Origin: Lachnospiraceae bacterium | Lineage (GTDB): Bacteria; Bacillota; Clostridia; Lachnospirales; Lachnospiraceae | Direction of reading: 5' to 3' | Assembly (NCBI GenBank): GCA_910574285.1 | Contig: CAJTAL010000008.1 | Coordinates: 62,001 to 126,000 of the forward strand | DNA length: 64,000 nt | In this document: positions 8,926-16,856 of the stretch, piece after piece | Numbering within the stretch: position 1 is the first letter of the stretch | Layout of the letters: each line of letters begins with the position of its first letter | The notes under the pieces: generated by a model | Seen by the model: the letters and a program-made list of their open reading frames with translations, nothing else | Told to the model about the DNA's origin: nothing | Databases searched by the model: none | Program-made: the position numbers and the translations under genes

Positions 8926-10572
8926 ATGACCCAACAGGAAGAATTGTTTGCGCTCAAGCAGCTGATCAAAAAACAGCAGGAACAACTTGCGGAAAAAGAT
9001 GAGATCATAGAAAAACAAAATCGCCAGATTGAAAAACAGCAGATCCAGATTGAAAACATGGTCCAGGCACTTCTTCACGCCCGCAAAAAGTTGTTTGGCC
9101 CTTCTACAGAAGCAACGAAACAGATTGAGGGGCAGCTTTTCCTTTTTGAAGAGGCGCAGAGACTGGCAGAAGAACTTGGTGTAGAGCAGAAAAAGATTAC
9201 GGTTAGTCCCTATACCCGAACACCACGGAAACCCGGCGTTCGGGCAGAGATGCTTGCCGGCCTGCCAAAAGACATTGAGGAGTACACCATTCCGGAAGGG
9301 GAGACCTGTAGTAAATGCGGTGGGGAATTGAAGGTGGTCGGACAAAGGATCGTCAGGACAGAAGTGGAGTTTGAACCTGCAAAACTAAAAGTGAAACAGA
9401 TCATCCAGCAGGTGGCCAAGTGTACCGTATGTGGTACAGAAGGGGCAGAGAATCCAAACTGCCATTTTCAGAAAGCGGCAGTGCCAACACCGCCATTACC
9501 GCATTCTCTGTCCACTCCTTCTCTGATTGCCCAGGTAATGTACCAGAAATTTATGATGGGACTTCCCTTTGCGCGTCAGGAACGGGATTGGTACCGGATG
9601 GGGCTGATCCTGCCGAGGAACGACATGGCAAACTGGGTGATCCGGTGCAGCCAGGAATGGCTGGAGCCTGTTTACTGGCGGATCCATAAATGTTTAATGG
9701 GATGCGGCGTACTCCATATGGATGAGACCAGGATCCAGTGCAATAAAGAAGCTGGGAAAAAAGCCAGCAGTGAATCTTTTATCTGGGTCATCCGCAGTGC
9801 CGCATGCGAAGAACTCCAGGCAGCGTTCTTCTACTATTCCCGAACCCGGAATGGGGATACGGCGAAAGAACTTCTGGAGAAATTCTACGGATACCTGGTA
9901 ACAGATGCTTACAGCGGATATGAGAAAGCAGAGCACATCATACGTTCCTTGTGTTGGGCCCATGTTCGTAGATATTATATAGACAGTATCCCGTTGGATA
10001 ACAATGGGAAGGAATTATCCGGTTCCAAGGGAGCCGAAGGCCGGGAATTTATCAACCTCCTGTTCAAGGTAGAAGAGGAGATCAAAGATCTTTCCTATGA
10101 GGAAAAGAAACAGAAGCGTCAGGAGGCCTCACGGCCCATCCTTGATGCCTTTTGGGCGTGGGTTGAGAAAACCTCCGCGTTGGATACCACAAATGAGAAA
10201 CTCACCCAAGCACTGGGATATTCCAAAAATCAGAAGGAATATCTGGAAACCTTTCTGGAAGACGGACGACTGCCAATTTCTAACAATTTATGTGAAGCAA
10301 ATATCAAGCCGTTCGCAACGGCAAGGCGGGCATGGCTCTTTGCCGACACCCCGAAGGGAGCAAAGGCAAATGCGATCCTTTATACTCTGGTGGAAAGTGC
10401 CCGTGCCAACAAATTAGATGTTTATGAATATTTAAAACACCTTCTGACAGAGATCCCTGGCAGTCACTATTTAGAGCATCCAGAAGTTCTGGATCAGTAC
10501 CTGCCATGGTCAGTGTCACTGCCCGAGGAATGCCTGTTAGAACATAAGCATAAAAAGTGCCTCAATCAATGA
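8926..10572 (+). CDS. tnpC: IS66-family transposase
   Basis: 548 residues. It has an N-terminal coiled coil rich in Lys, Gln and Glu (residues ~1-50), then a zinc-finger-like region with two CxxC pairs (CSKCGG at ~126, CTVCG at ~166). The DDE catalytic core has Asp266 (HMDETRIQ), Asp327 (VTDAYSGY) and Glu457 (LCEANIKPF), followed by the usual ARRAWLFADTPKGAKAN block. All catalytic residues are present, so the protein should be active. The right inverted repeat begins 38 bases after the stop. Confidence 0.96.
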   Translation: MTQQEELFALKQLIKKQQEQLAEKDEIIEKQNRQIEKQQIQIENMVQALLHARKKLFGPSTEATKQIEGQLFLFEEAQRLAEELGVEQKKITVSPYTRTPRKPGVRAEMLAGLPKDIEEYTIPEGETCSKCGGELKVVGQRIVRTEVEFEPAKLKVKQIIQQVAKCTVCGTEGAENPNCHFQKAAVPTPPLPHSLSTPSLIAQVMYQKFMMGLPFARQERDWYRMGLILPRNDMANWVIRCSQEWLEPVYWRIHKCLMGCGVLHMDETRIQCNKEAGKKASSESFIWVIRSAACEELQAAFFYYSRTRNGDTAKELLEKFYGYLVTDAYSGYEKAEHIIRSLCWAHVRRYYIDSIPLDNNGKELSGSKGAEGREFINLLFKVEEEIKDLSYEEKKQKRQEASRPILDAFWAWVEKTSALDTTNEKLTQALGYSKNQKEYLETFLEDGRLPISNNLCEANIKPFATARRAWLFADTPKGAKANAILYTLVESARANKLDVYEYLKHLLTEIPGSHYLEHPEVLDQYLPWSVSLPEECLLEHKHKKCLNQ

Positions 10573-10610
10573 TAGTGTCAGTATAGCAGATCCTTGCTAG
10601 ATTTGCTAGA

Positions 10611-10632
10611 CGCCATCTTTTGAGGCACTTAC
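10611..10632 (-). repeat. IS66 right terminal inverted repeat
   Basis: Exact reverse complement of 8129-8150. Base 10633 begins sequence of a different, truncated transposase. Confidence 0.95.
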
Positions 10633-10879
10633 CTTCTATCTTAAGTTGTTCTGCTATCTGGTATAAAGCATAAGGTGCGCCATGAATGAACGCCTCAAAA
10701 GTTGTTGCCACATGTTGTGAATGCTCTTGATTCCAGAAAGAGGAAAAACGTTCCATGACTTTATCCCATGTACCGATAGTTTCTAAAGTGTATTGTTTTA
10801 CTTTTCCATCGACGCGACGGTTTTCAACCATAACATAATAATCATTACCTTTGCATTTTTTATTTCTCAGAAAAGCCAT
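10633..10879 (-). pseudogene. N-terminal fragment of a second transposase, cut by IS66
   Basis: On the reverse strand an ATG at 10879 opens a frame starting MAFLRNKKCKGNDYYVMVEN, which fits the N-terminus of IS1634/IS1549-like transposases (a beta strand repeating how the KGN-YY-VENRRV segment is laid out). After ~82 residues it runs into the IS66 inverted repeat, and the last residues of the open frame are IS66 sequence. The missing remainder is not on the other side of IS66, so the interruption involved a deletion. The family call is from the N-terminal motif alone. Confidence 0.6.
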
Positions 10880-10965
10880 GTAGTGCGTACCTCTAATCTA
10901 TTATAAATACGTTGATTATTATAACATAATTACGGAAAATAAGCAATAGTTGTACGCACTACGTT
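10880..10965. repeat. Inverted pair GTAGTGCGTAC, probable end of the cut IS element
   Basis: GTAGTGCGTAC at 10880-10890 lies next to the fragment's start codon, and its reverse complement GTACGCACTAC is at 10955-10965. The outer copy probably marks the terminal repeat of the IS that carried the truncated transposase; the inner copy could be a transposase binding site. The rest of 10966-11283 has no gene, only two hairpins. Confidence 0.45.
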
Positions 10966-11075
10966 TATATCTTTTTAAAACCAGCTGAATTAGCCGGTTT
11001 TATGGTAATTTAATATTCAAAAGTCTGAAACTCACGCTAGACGGAAACTTATGAACTGAGTTTACATGTTACACA

Positions 11076-11110
11076 AGCTATCCTCTATTGCGAGTAGAGG
11101 ATAGCTTTTT
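11076..11110 (+). terminator. Strong rho-independent terminator
   Basis: AGCTATCCTCTA at 11076-11087 pairs perfectly with TAGAGGATAGCT at 11095-11106 around a 7-base loop, followed by a T run. It reads on the plus strand, but no intact plus-strand gene is left upstream, so the gene it served has probably been deleted. Confidence 0.8.
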
Positions 11111-11234
11111 CTGTCTATTTACGGTTGCTGTGATTATCTATGTATGTCAAGCCGCGAATACCACCAAGAGCAGCGTCAATACTTCTAACGTGTTTTAAAA
11201 GAATTAGAAGAGAGATTTAATAATTATTGAACCC

Positions 11235-11278
11235 ACAGCCCAAAGTTGATATACTATCAACAATAGGGCTGTTTTTTG
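11235..11278 (+). terminator. Two-part hairpin with T run near the EamA gene end
   Basis: ACAGCCC at 11235-11241 pairs with GGGCTGT at 11266-11272, enclosing a second stem GTTGATA/TATCAAC (11245-11251, 11255-11261). TTTTTT follows on the plus strand. On the minus strand, where the neighbouring EamA gene ends, the stem lacks a T run. Confidence 0.6.
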
Positions 11279-11283
11279 GTGTT

Positions 11284-12144
11284 TTATTTTGCCTTTATCG
11301 AAGAATACATCGCCACGCCTAATATCACGATTCCGCCTGCCAGCTCTCGTATGGTTGGCACTTCTCCCAGGAAAAGCAGGGCATAGAGGATTCCATAGAC
11401 GGTTTCCATTCCGGATATGATTCCGGCGGTCTGGGCTCTCACGCTTTTTTGGGCGGATACATACAGGGAATGAGCGAACGCCGTACAGATGAATCCGACG
11501 AACGCGATTCCGGCGAGGTCAAGGGGCCGCCATGTCGTTTCCACGAGAAATAATGCCGGAAGAAGTACGATGGCGGCGGAACCCTGTTCATAGAGGCAGA
11601 CGGTACGGGCGGGGTACCGTGGGGAGAAGTAGCGGTTCGCCAGTGTCAGGACGGCGTAAGAGAGGCTTGAGACCATTCCCCAGATGATTCCGATGGTAGT
11701 GTGGTTCTCCATGGAGAATTCCGGGATGGTGATCATAACGCCGATCAGCAGGAGTATAGCGCTTAGGACGCTCTGACTCCGTAATTTCTCATGGAATACA
11801 ATCGGTTCTATGAAGGTCAGGAACAGCGGGAATGTGGAAAATGTAATCGTTCCGATGGCCACTGTCGATACCTGTACGGACTGGAAGAAGGTCGTCCAGT
11901 GTATCGCCATGACCGCGCCTGTGAGAATGATCATACAGTAATCTTTTCCGGAGTTAAGCCTTAGGGATTCCTTCTTGACGATTGCGATTATGAGCAGAAG
12001 GAGAGAAGAGCAGACTACTCTTCCAAGGGCTACGAGAACGGCAGGTATTTCCACGAATTGTGCGGCGACGCCTGCCAGCCCGAAGAGCATGACGGCGATG
12101 TGCAGATATATGATATTTCGGTTAAAAGATTCTTTGGTACGCAT
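11284..12144 (-). CDS. EamA/DMT family transporter
   Basis: 286 residues with about ten hydrophobic segments arranged as two repeated five-helix EamA halves (~10-140 and ~150-285). The second half ends with the typical GETVYG-like helix (SGMETVYGILYALLFLGEVPT) and a short basic tail. These are inner-membrane exporters or importers of small metabolites and amino acids. AAGGA precedes the ATG by 8 bases. The gene stands alone and transcribes away from the HAD gene, so its substrate cannot be inferred from neighbours. Confidence 0.88.
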   Translation of the reverse strand: MRTKESFNRNIIYLHIAVMLFGLAGVAAQFVEIPAVLVALGRVVCSSLLLLIIAIVKKESLRLNSGKDYCMIILTGAVMAIHWTTFFQSVQVSTVAIGTITFSTFPLFLTFIEPIVFHEKLRSQSVLSAILLLIGVMITIPEFSMENHTTIGIIWGMVSSLSYAVLTLANRYFSPRYPARTVCLYEQGSAAIVLLPALFLVETTWRPLDLAGIAFVGFICTAFAHSLYVSAQKSVRAQTAGIISGMETVYGILYALLFLGEVPTIRELAGGIVILGVAMYSSIKAK

Positions 12145-12270
12145 ATATTATGTTCCTTTCGTGTGTATTCGTCTGATATGTAATCCGGATGTTATTCAGA
12201 TGCTGTTCAGATGTACTTCGGTCAAAAATATATCAGATATATTATAGCGGAAAGAGAGGAAAAGTCAACA

Positions 12271-12321
12271 ATGAAAAAGAGCGCGCCGAAAGGGGCAGAG
12301 AGAAAGAGGCAGAGGAGTTAA
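12271..12321 (+). CDS. Possible 16-residue leader peptide
   Basis: An ATG with GAGGA 10 bases upstream opens a very basic 16-codon frame (MKKSAPKGAERKRQRS) that ends at TAA 12319-12321, just before the HAD gene. It could be a leader peptide or a chance frame in purine-rich DNA. Weak support. Confidence 0.25.
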   Translation: MKKSAPKGAERKRQRS

Positions 12322-12367
12322 AAGAGCGCTGAAAGAGACAGAGGAGTCAAAAGAGCGCCGAAGGAGG
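12310..12367 (+). repeat. Two imperfect 29-bp direct repeats upstream of HAD gene
   Basis: Copies at 12310-12338 and 12339-12367 share CAGAGGAGT and AAAAGAGCGC with four to five differences. A third, shorter piece of the motif (AAAAGAGCGC) lies at 12274-12283. The stretch is almost all purine on the plus strand. It separates the divergent EamA and HAD genes. Confidence 0.6.
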
Positions 12368-12378
12368 AGAGGGTTCAT

Positions 12379-12846
12379 ATGACAATAGAGATTCCCGGAT
12401 ATAAGAAGCTGGATTTGGATTACCTGGTACTGGATTATAATGGAACGATCGCCAGAGACGGATTGATTCCGGAAGACATGCGTAAGCGTCTCAGGGAACT
12501 GTCGGAGAAGTTCAAGATCTATGTGGTTACGGCCGATACCCATGGAAACGCGGGAGCAGAATGTGCCAGTCTTCCTGTGGAGATCAGGACATTTCCGTCG
12601 GCGGACGCTGCGCGTGCCAAGGAGGAGATCGTAGAGAAATTAGGCGCCGGAAGGTGTGTATGTGTGGGAAACGGTCGGAACGACGTGCTTATGTGCCGTA
12701 TCGCAGGGCTTTCTGTCGCGGTGATGGATATGGAAGGTATGTATGGCGGACTGGCGGCAGAGGCGGACGTCTGCGTAAGGTCTATGCAGGAAGGAATGGA
12801 TCTGCTGATGAATGAGAAGCGCCTGATTGCTACGCTGCGGGGATAG
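12379..12846 (+). CDS. Small HAD-superfamily phosphatase
   Basis: 155 residues with AGGAGG upstream. Motif I is LDYNGTIA (nucleophile Asp19, with Asn21 in place of the usual second Asp). Motif II is VVTADT, a conserved Lys lies in the ~75-85 region, and motif IV is VGNGRNDVLM. There is no cap domain; this mini-HAD resembles the catalytic core of P-type ATPases and is annotated widely as a soluble HAD hydrolase. The Asn at the acid/base position may mean slow turnover or phosphotransfer rather than fast hydrolysis. Substrate unknown. The molybdopterin enzyme gene follows 68 bases later and may be co-transcribed. Confidence 0.82.
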   Translation: MTIEIPGYKKLDLDYLVLDYNGTIARDGLIPEDMRKRLRELSEKFKIYVVTADTHGNAGAECASLPVEIRTFPSADAARAKEEIVEKLGAGRCVCVGNGRNDVLMCRIAGLSVAVMDMEGMYGGLAAEADVCVRSMQEGMDLLMNEKRLIATLRG

Positions 12847-12914
12847 AAAGATTAGAGTAGATGTCAGGATGTTATAATCTGTCAGGATAGGAAAGAGATT
12901 GGAGGGCGGACGTT

Positions 12915-14990
12915 ATGTCAGAGACAAAGATTGTAAAAACAACCTGCTCCACTTGCGGACCCTGCTGTGAAGTGGATGCTTATGCAAAAGACGGAAGACT
13001 GATATCCGTGGAAGGGGCGCGCAATACCCCGATGCAGTCAGGCGGATTGTGCGCCAAGGGGGCTGCCGCGGTGCAGTATGTCTATAATAAAGAGAGAATC
13101 CTGTATCCGATGAAGCGTGTTGGTAGAAAAGGAGAAGGACGGTTCGAACGGATTTCCTGGGATGAAGCCTATGATTTGATCGCGGAGAATCTTCTTCGGA
13201 TCCGCAGTGAGTATGGAGCGAGGTCAGCCGTATTCTATGCCGGTTATTCCAAATGGTACCGTCCTGCCCTGCTTCGGCTTTCCAACGCATATGGTTCTCC
13301 GAATTTCTGTACGGAGTCGAGTACTTGTTTTCAGGCGGCTGCTCTGGCATGGCGTTCGATATTCGGGAATGGGATCTGCGGTCCTGATCTTAAGAATGCG
13401 AAGACACTGCTGATCTGGAGTTCGAATCTGTATCACACGAATACACCTGTGAGCAAGGCGTTCCAGGGATTGAAAAAGCGGGGAGTTAAGGTGATCGACG
13501 TAGATCCCCGCCATACGGTGACGGCTCACGACGCGGACATTCATTTACAGTTGGTTCCGGGGACGGACGGTGCGCTGGCGCTGTCTATGGCACAGGTAAT
13601 TATAGAAGAAGATCTGTATGATAAAGAATTTGCAGAAAAATATGTCTATGGTTTTCAGGAATATCGGGAGTATGTGCAGGAATTTCCGCCTGAGAAGGCA
13701 GAGAAGATCACAGGAGTCCCGGCAGAGAAGATTCGGCAGGCGGCAAGGACTTATGCGGGAAATGGTCCGGCGGGGCTGATGTTCTCGGCATCTCCTGTCG
13801 TGCATCATATCAACGGCGTCCAGAATTACCGGGCGGTATTTTCTTTGATCGCTCTGACGGGGAATTACGATGTGGAAGGCGGTAACCGGACACAGCCGGG
13901 GCCGTTTTCACCCGCAAATGAATTCGGACAGGTTCGGCGTTATGATAAAGAAGAAGCAATCGGGCAGAAAGAATTCCCTGTATGGTTCGATTTGTCCTGT
14001 GATGAGGCCCAGTGTATCCGGCTTGCGGATTACATAGAAGAGGAGCAGCCTTATCCTATCAAAGCGGTATTTGCCATGGGGCTGAATCATCGCATGTGGC
14101 CGCAGCCAAAGCGTCTTAAGGCGGCGCTTGAGAAGCTTGATTTCTATGTAAATGCGGAGCTGTTCATGTCCGAGTCATCCATGGCGGCGGATCTGATACT
14201 TCCGGCATGTACATCCTATGAGAGAGAACAGGTACATGTAGGGAGGGGAAGCAGATTCTTCTTCTCGAACCGGGCGATCGAGCCGGTGGGAGAGAGTAAG
14301 AATGACATTGAGATCATTATGGAAGTGTTCCGGAGGATGAAGTTAAGAGACCGGACGCTGAGAGAAGACGTGTTAGAGGGAGGATATGAAGCCTATATGG
14401 AGCATATCCTGAAGCCTTCAGGTCTTACGCTTGACGAACTTAAAGCCCATCCGGAAGGGATGGATGGAAGGAATATCTTCCCGCCCGGAGTGAGGACTTA
14501 TGAGAACGAACCATTCCATACTCCTTCCGGCAAGGCAGAGCTACGTTCCCTGGTGCTGGAGCGTTATAAGGACAGCCATGGATATGACGGGCTTCCGGTT
14601 TACCGGGACTATCGGGAGAATCCGGCGGTTGACCGGGACGCGTTTCCGCTGATATTGAATACCGGAAGCAGGAAGCCGCAGCTATTTCATTCAAGGCTTT
14701 ACAGAATGCCGTGGCTGAATAATATAGAAGATGTACCCTTGGTGGAGATCCACCCGGAGGACGGGAAAAGATTTGGCGCGGAAGACGGTAAAGCCGTCAG
14801 GGTAGTCTCCCCGTCGGGTGAGATTACGGGAACCGCAGCCTATAACGTCCAGGGAAAGCCAGGAGTCGTATATATCTATCATGGGAATCCCAAAGGGGAC
14901 GCCAATGAGCTGATCGGTAAGGATTATCTGGATCCGATATCAGGATTTCCCGGATTTAAGGGTTATTTCTGTAGGATCGAAGGGGTATAG
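12915..14990 (+). CDS. Molybdopterin-dependent oxidoreductase, catalytic subunit (DMSO reductase family)
   Basis: 691 residues. The N-terminal [4Fe-4S] site is Cys11, Cys14, Cys18 and Cys46, followed by the molybdopterin-binding domains and the C-terminal dinucleotide-binding domain (~570-691, with HTPSGKAEL and LNTGSRKPQLFHSR). Cys138 in SSTCFQAAALAW is at the usual place of the protein ligand to Mo or W, by position only. There is no twin-arginine signal, so the enzyme should be cytoplasmic. It is followed by a DmsB-like iron-sulfur subunit but no membrane anchor. The substrate cannot be told; relatives reduce S- or N-oxides, thiosulfate or aromatics. Confidence 0.9.
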   Translation: MSETKIVKTTCSTCGPCCEVDAYAKDGRLISVEGARNTPMQSGGLCAKGAAAVQYVYNKERILYPMKRVGRKGEGRFERISWDEAYDLIAENLLRIRSEYGARSAVFYAGYSKWYRPALLRLSNAYGSPNFCTESSTCFQAAALAWRSIFGNGICGPDLKNAKTLLIWSSNLYHTNTPVSKAFQGLKKRGVKVIDVDPRHTVTAHDADIHLQLVPGTDGALALSMAQVIIEEDLYDKEFAEKYVYGFQEYREYVQEFPPEKAEKITGVPAEKIRQAARTYAGNGPAGLMFSASPVVHHINGVQNYRAVFSLIALTGNYDVEGGNRTQPGPFSPANEFGQVRRYDKEEAIGQKEFPVWFDLSCDEAQCIRLADYIEEEQPYPIKAVFAMGLNHRMWPQPKRLKAALEKLDFYVNAELFMSESSMAADLILPACTSYEREQVHVGRGSRFFFSNRAIEPVGESKNDIEIIMEVFRRMKLRDRTLREDVLEGGYEAYMEHILKPSGLTLDELKAHPEGMDGRNIFPPGVRTYENEPFHTPSGKAELRSLVLERYKDSHGYDGLPVYRDYRENPAVDRDAFPLILNTGSRKPQLFHSRLYRMPWLNNIEDVPLVEIHPEDGKRFGAEDGKAVRVVSPSGEITGTAAYNVQGKPGVVYIYHGNPKGDANELIGKDYLDPISGFPGFKGYFCRIEGV

Positions 14991-15021
14991 GATCATTTGG
15001 AAAGGATGAAGATCAGAAGAT

Positions 15022-15441
15022 ATGAAGATAAAGTTTAATGAGGAAAGGTGCGTAGGATGTTATGCATGTTATACGGCATGCATAGCGGAGCATCATTCTC
15101 CGGAGGAAGAAGATGCGTGCAGCCGCAGAGCAATTCGAACGATTATAGAAGAAGGTTTCCAGAAGAATGTCTGTGAAGGGTGTATACACTGCGGGCTTTG
15201 TATGAAAGCATGTACGCAGGGGGCTGTTTACAGGGAAGAGGATTATGGGCTGGTTCTTGTGGATCAGGATAGATGTACCGGATGCAGGGCTTGTCAGGAG
15301 GTCTGCCCGAAGAAGGTAATTCATTTTAACAGGGACGGGAAGATGGAGAAGTGCGACGGATGTATCGGCTGGCTGCGCCAGGGAAGAGAACCAGCATGTG
15401 TCAGGGTATGCTGCGCAGGCGCAATTACCCATACATCATAG
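15022..15441 (+). CDS. 4Fe-4S dicluster ferredoxin subunit of the molybdopterin enzyme
   Basis: 139 residues with four cysteine groups: C10/C13/C16/C20, C51/C54/C57/C60 with C64, C84/C87/C90/C94, and C109/C112 with a CxxxC pair near 128-132. This is the DmsB/PhsB/NrfC pattern of four [4Fe-4S] clusters that relay electrons to the catalytic subunit. It starts 31 bases after that gene. It is shorter than DmsB (~200 residues) because the loops are short. With no quinol-oxidising anchor gene nearby, electrons probably come from soluble ferredoxin or another dehydrogenase (inference). Confidence 0.9.
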   Translation: MKIKFNEERCVGCYACYTACIAEHHSPEEEDACSRRAIRTIIEEGFQKNVCEGCIHCGLCMKACTQGAVYREEDYGLVLVDQDRCTGCRACQEVCPKKVIHFNRDGKMEKCDGCIGWLRQGREPACVRVCCAGAITHTS

Positions 15442-15520
15442 CATTCATTCCCGCGGGCAACATAGAAGCTAATTAGGAGCTGGTAAGAGACAAGAAGAGG
15501 TAAGAAGAGATAAGAAGGAT

Positions 15521-15680
15521 AATACGAGGTAAGAAGAGATAATACGAGGTAAGAAGAGATAATATGGGGTAAGAAGAGATAATACGAGGTAAGAAGAGAT
15601 AATACGAGGTAAGGAGAGATAATACGAGGTAAGAAGAGATAATACGAGATGAGAAGAGATAATACGAGGTAAGAAGAGAT
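15521..15680 (+). repeat. Tandem repeat, 8 units of 20 bp
   Basis: Eight contiguous units of consensus AATACGAGGTAAGAAGAGAT start at 15521, 15541, 15561 and so on to 15661. Five units are identical; the third, fifth and seventh carry 1-2 changes. Degenerate purine-rich copies flank the block (15484-15520 and 15681-15697). The array ends 3 bases before the ribosome site of the esterase gene. A single copy of the GAGATAATACGAG core recurs at about 20549-20561, upstream of the TM1266-like gene. Confidence 0.95.
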
Positions 15681-15700
15681 AATAGAAGGAGGATGAGAAG

Positions 15701-16558
15701 ATGGCGTTAATGCATGTGGACTTTTTTTCGGACGTGCTTGGTATGAGCATGAACATGGACGTGATTCTGCCTCAGCGGACAAGAGGGCAGATCGGTATGG
15801 AGGGAAAGGCGGAGGACGGGAAGTATAAGACTATGTACCTCTTACATGGGATGAGCGACGACCACACGACCTGGCAGCGCAGGACTTCGATTGAGCGTTA
15901 TGTAAGCAGCCTGGGGATTGCGGTGGTGATGCCTGCGACTCACCTGGGATTTTACACGGATACTACCTATGGGATGAGATATTGGACCTTTATCTCGGAG
16001 GAATTGCCGCATATCTGCAGGGAATTCTTCCCGCAGATGTCTGAGAAGAGAGAGGATACACTGGCTGCGGGATTGTCCATGGGCGGTTACGGCGCATGGA
16101 AGCTGGGACTTGGGGCAAGCGGTACGTTCGGTGCGGCGGCGTCCTTGTCAGGGGCATTGGATATCGTGGATGACTACAGGCGGACAGAGAGAGAAATGGC
16201 GGACAGGCTGCCTCTTTTCCGGGGAATTTTCGGTGATATCCGCCGGCTGGAGGGCTCGGATGACGATATCCTGGCTCTGGCGGATAAGCTTGCGGCTTCG
16301 GATCAGGAACGTCCCCGCCTGTATGCGTGGTGCGGTACAGAGGATTTTCTGTATCAGGGAAACCAAAAAGCATGGGAACACGTGCAGAATCTGGGATATG
16401 AGTTAAGCTGCAGTGAGTCCCCGGGAGATCATCAGTGGAAATATTGGGATGAGAAGATAAAGGATGTACTGGACTGGTGGCTGGGAGACAGGGGAACTGC
16501 CGGTGAAGGATATCATGCCGATTTCAGAGGTGATAGACAGGGTTACCGAGATCTGTAA
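15701..16558 (+). CDS. Esterase of the EstA/S-formylglutathione hydrolase-like (esterase D) family
   Basis: 285 residues, alpha/beta hydrolase fold. The oxyanion region is YLLHGMSDDH, the nucleophile Ser126 sits in AGLSMGGYGAW, and the acid Asp215 (WCGTEDF) and base His244 (SPGDHQWKYW) complete the triad. This matches tributyrin/acetyl esterases such as EstA. No signal peptide is evident. It follows the 20-bp repeat array closely, with AGGAGG before the ATG, so repeat number may affect its expression (inference). Its last ~15 codons overlap the start of the decayed MntA gene, and its C-terminal tail after residue ~265 looks unrelated to the family, suggesting a readthrough tail created by rearrangement. 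Confidence 0.88.
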   Translation: MALMHVDFFSDVLGMSMNMDVILPQRTRGQIGMEGKAEDGKYKTMYLLHGMSDDHTTWQRRTSIERYVSSLGIAVVMPATHLGFYTDTTYGMRYWTFISEELPHICREFFPQMSEKREDTLAAGLSMGGYGAWKLGLGASGTFGAAASLSGALDIVDDYRRTEREMADRLPLFRGIFGDIRRLEGSDDDILALADKLAASDQERPRLYAWCGTEDFLYQGNQKAWEHVQNLGYELSCSESPGDHQWKYWDEKIKDVLDWWLGDRGTAGEGYHADFRGDRQGYRDL

Positions 16559-16804
16559 AGTAAATGGTGTAAAACGGCTGGAGTTATTCGGCTCTTTTGC
16601 TACAGGAACTGCGGCGCCGACGAGTGATATAGATTTTGTTGTCTGTGGATGCAGATGCTTCGGTCAAGAAACCAGTTGGCGCATGACTATGACGGAACTT
16701 TTGCAGCAGAAAAATTTCAGGATATCATAAAGGTATATTATCCTCTGTTTGAAAAACTCAAAGAAGACGTTGAGAAATATTATGGGCAAAAGGAGTCTTG
16801 CTAA
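16515..16804 (+). pseudogene. Collapsed MntA (antitoxin)-HepT (HEPN toxin) remnant
   Basis: From ATG 16515 (AAGGA upstream) the frame gives MPISEVIDRVTEICK, then GSFATGTAAPTSDIDFVV, the GSxxxGxxxxxSDxD motif of minimal nucleotidyltransferases such as MntA. After about residue 46 similarity stops. From 16661, in another frame, RNQLAHDYDGTFAAEKF runs to TAA at 16802-16804; this is the Rx4-6H motif and the C-terminal helix of a HepT-type HEPN toxin. The end of mntA, the start of hepT and their junction (~600 bp) are missing. In intact systems MntA AMPylates HepT RNase. Neither product can be functional here. Confidence 0.8.
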
Positions 16805-16856
16805 CTTTCGGGAAGATATCTATAATAAACAAAGATAAGTTAAAGGAGGTTTTGTA

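Larger units (their letters stand above)
8129..10632 (+). mobile_element. Complete IS66-family insertion sequence
   Basis: The element is 2504 bp, bounded by a perfect 22-bp inverted repeat (8129-8150 and 10611-10632, starting GTAAGTGCC). It contains the classic IS66 set: a small orf (8217-8414), tnpB (8411-8785) and tnpC (8926-10572). The 8 bases outside each end (ccatatat and cttctatc) do not match, although IS66 elements usually make 8-bp target duplications. The two flanks also belong to unrelated broken genes, so an adjacent deletion or recombination followed insertion. The copy looks intact and potentially mobile. Confidence 0.95.

Noticed and set aside
11044-11112. tRNA or small RNA in the spacer after the IS remnants
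   Set aside because: The stem-loops fit terminators (T runs) and no cloverleaf can be drawn.
15521-15680. CRISPR array
   Set aside because: The 20-bp units are contiguous with no spacers, and there are no cas genes nearby.
15321-15782. Reverse-strand 153-residue protein with repeated YLVLSLLTSYY
   Set aside because: It is the reverse reading of the 20-bp tandem repeat and the end of the ferredoxin gene, with no ribosome site.
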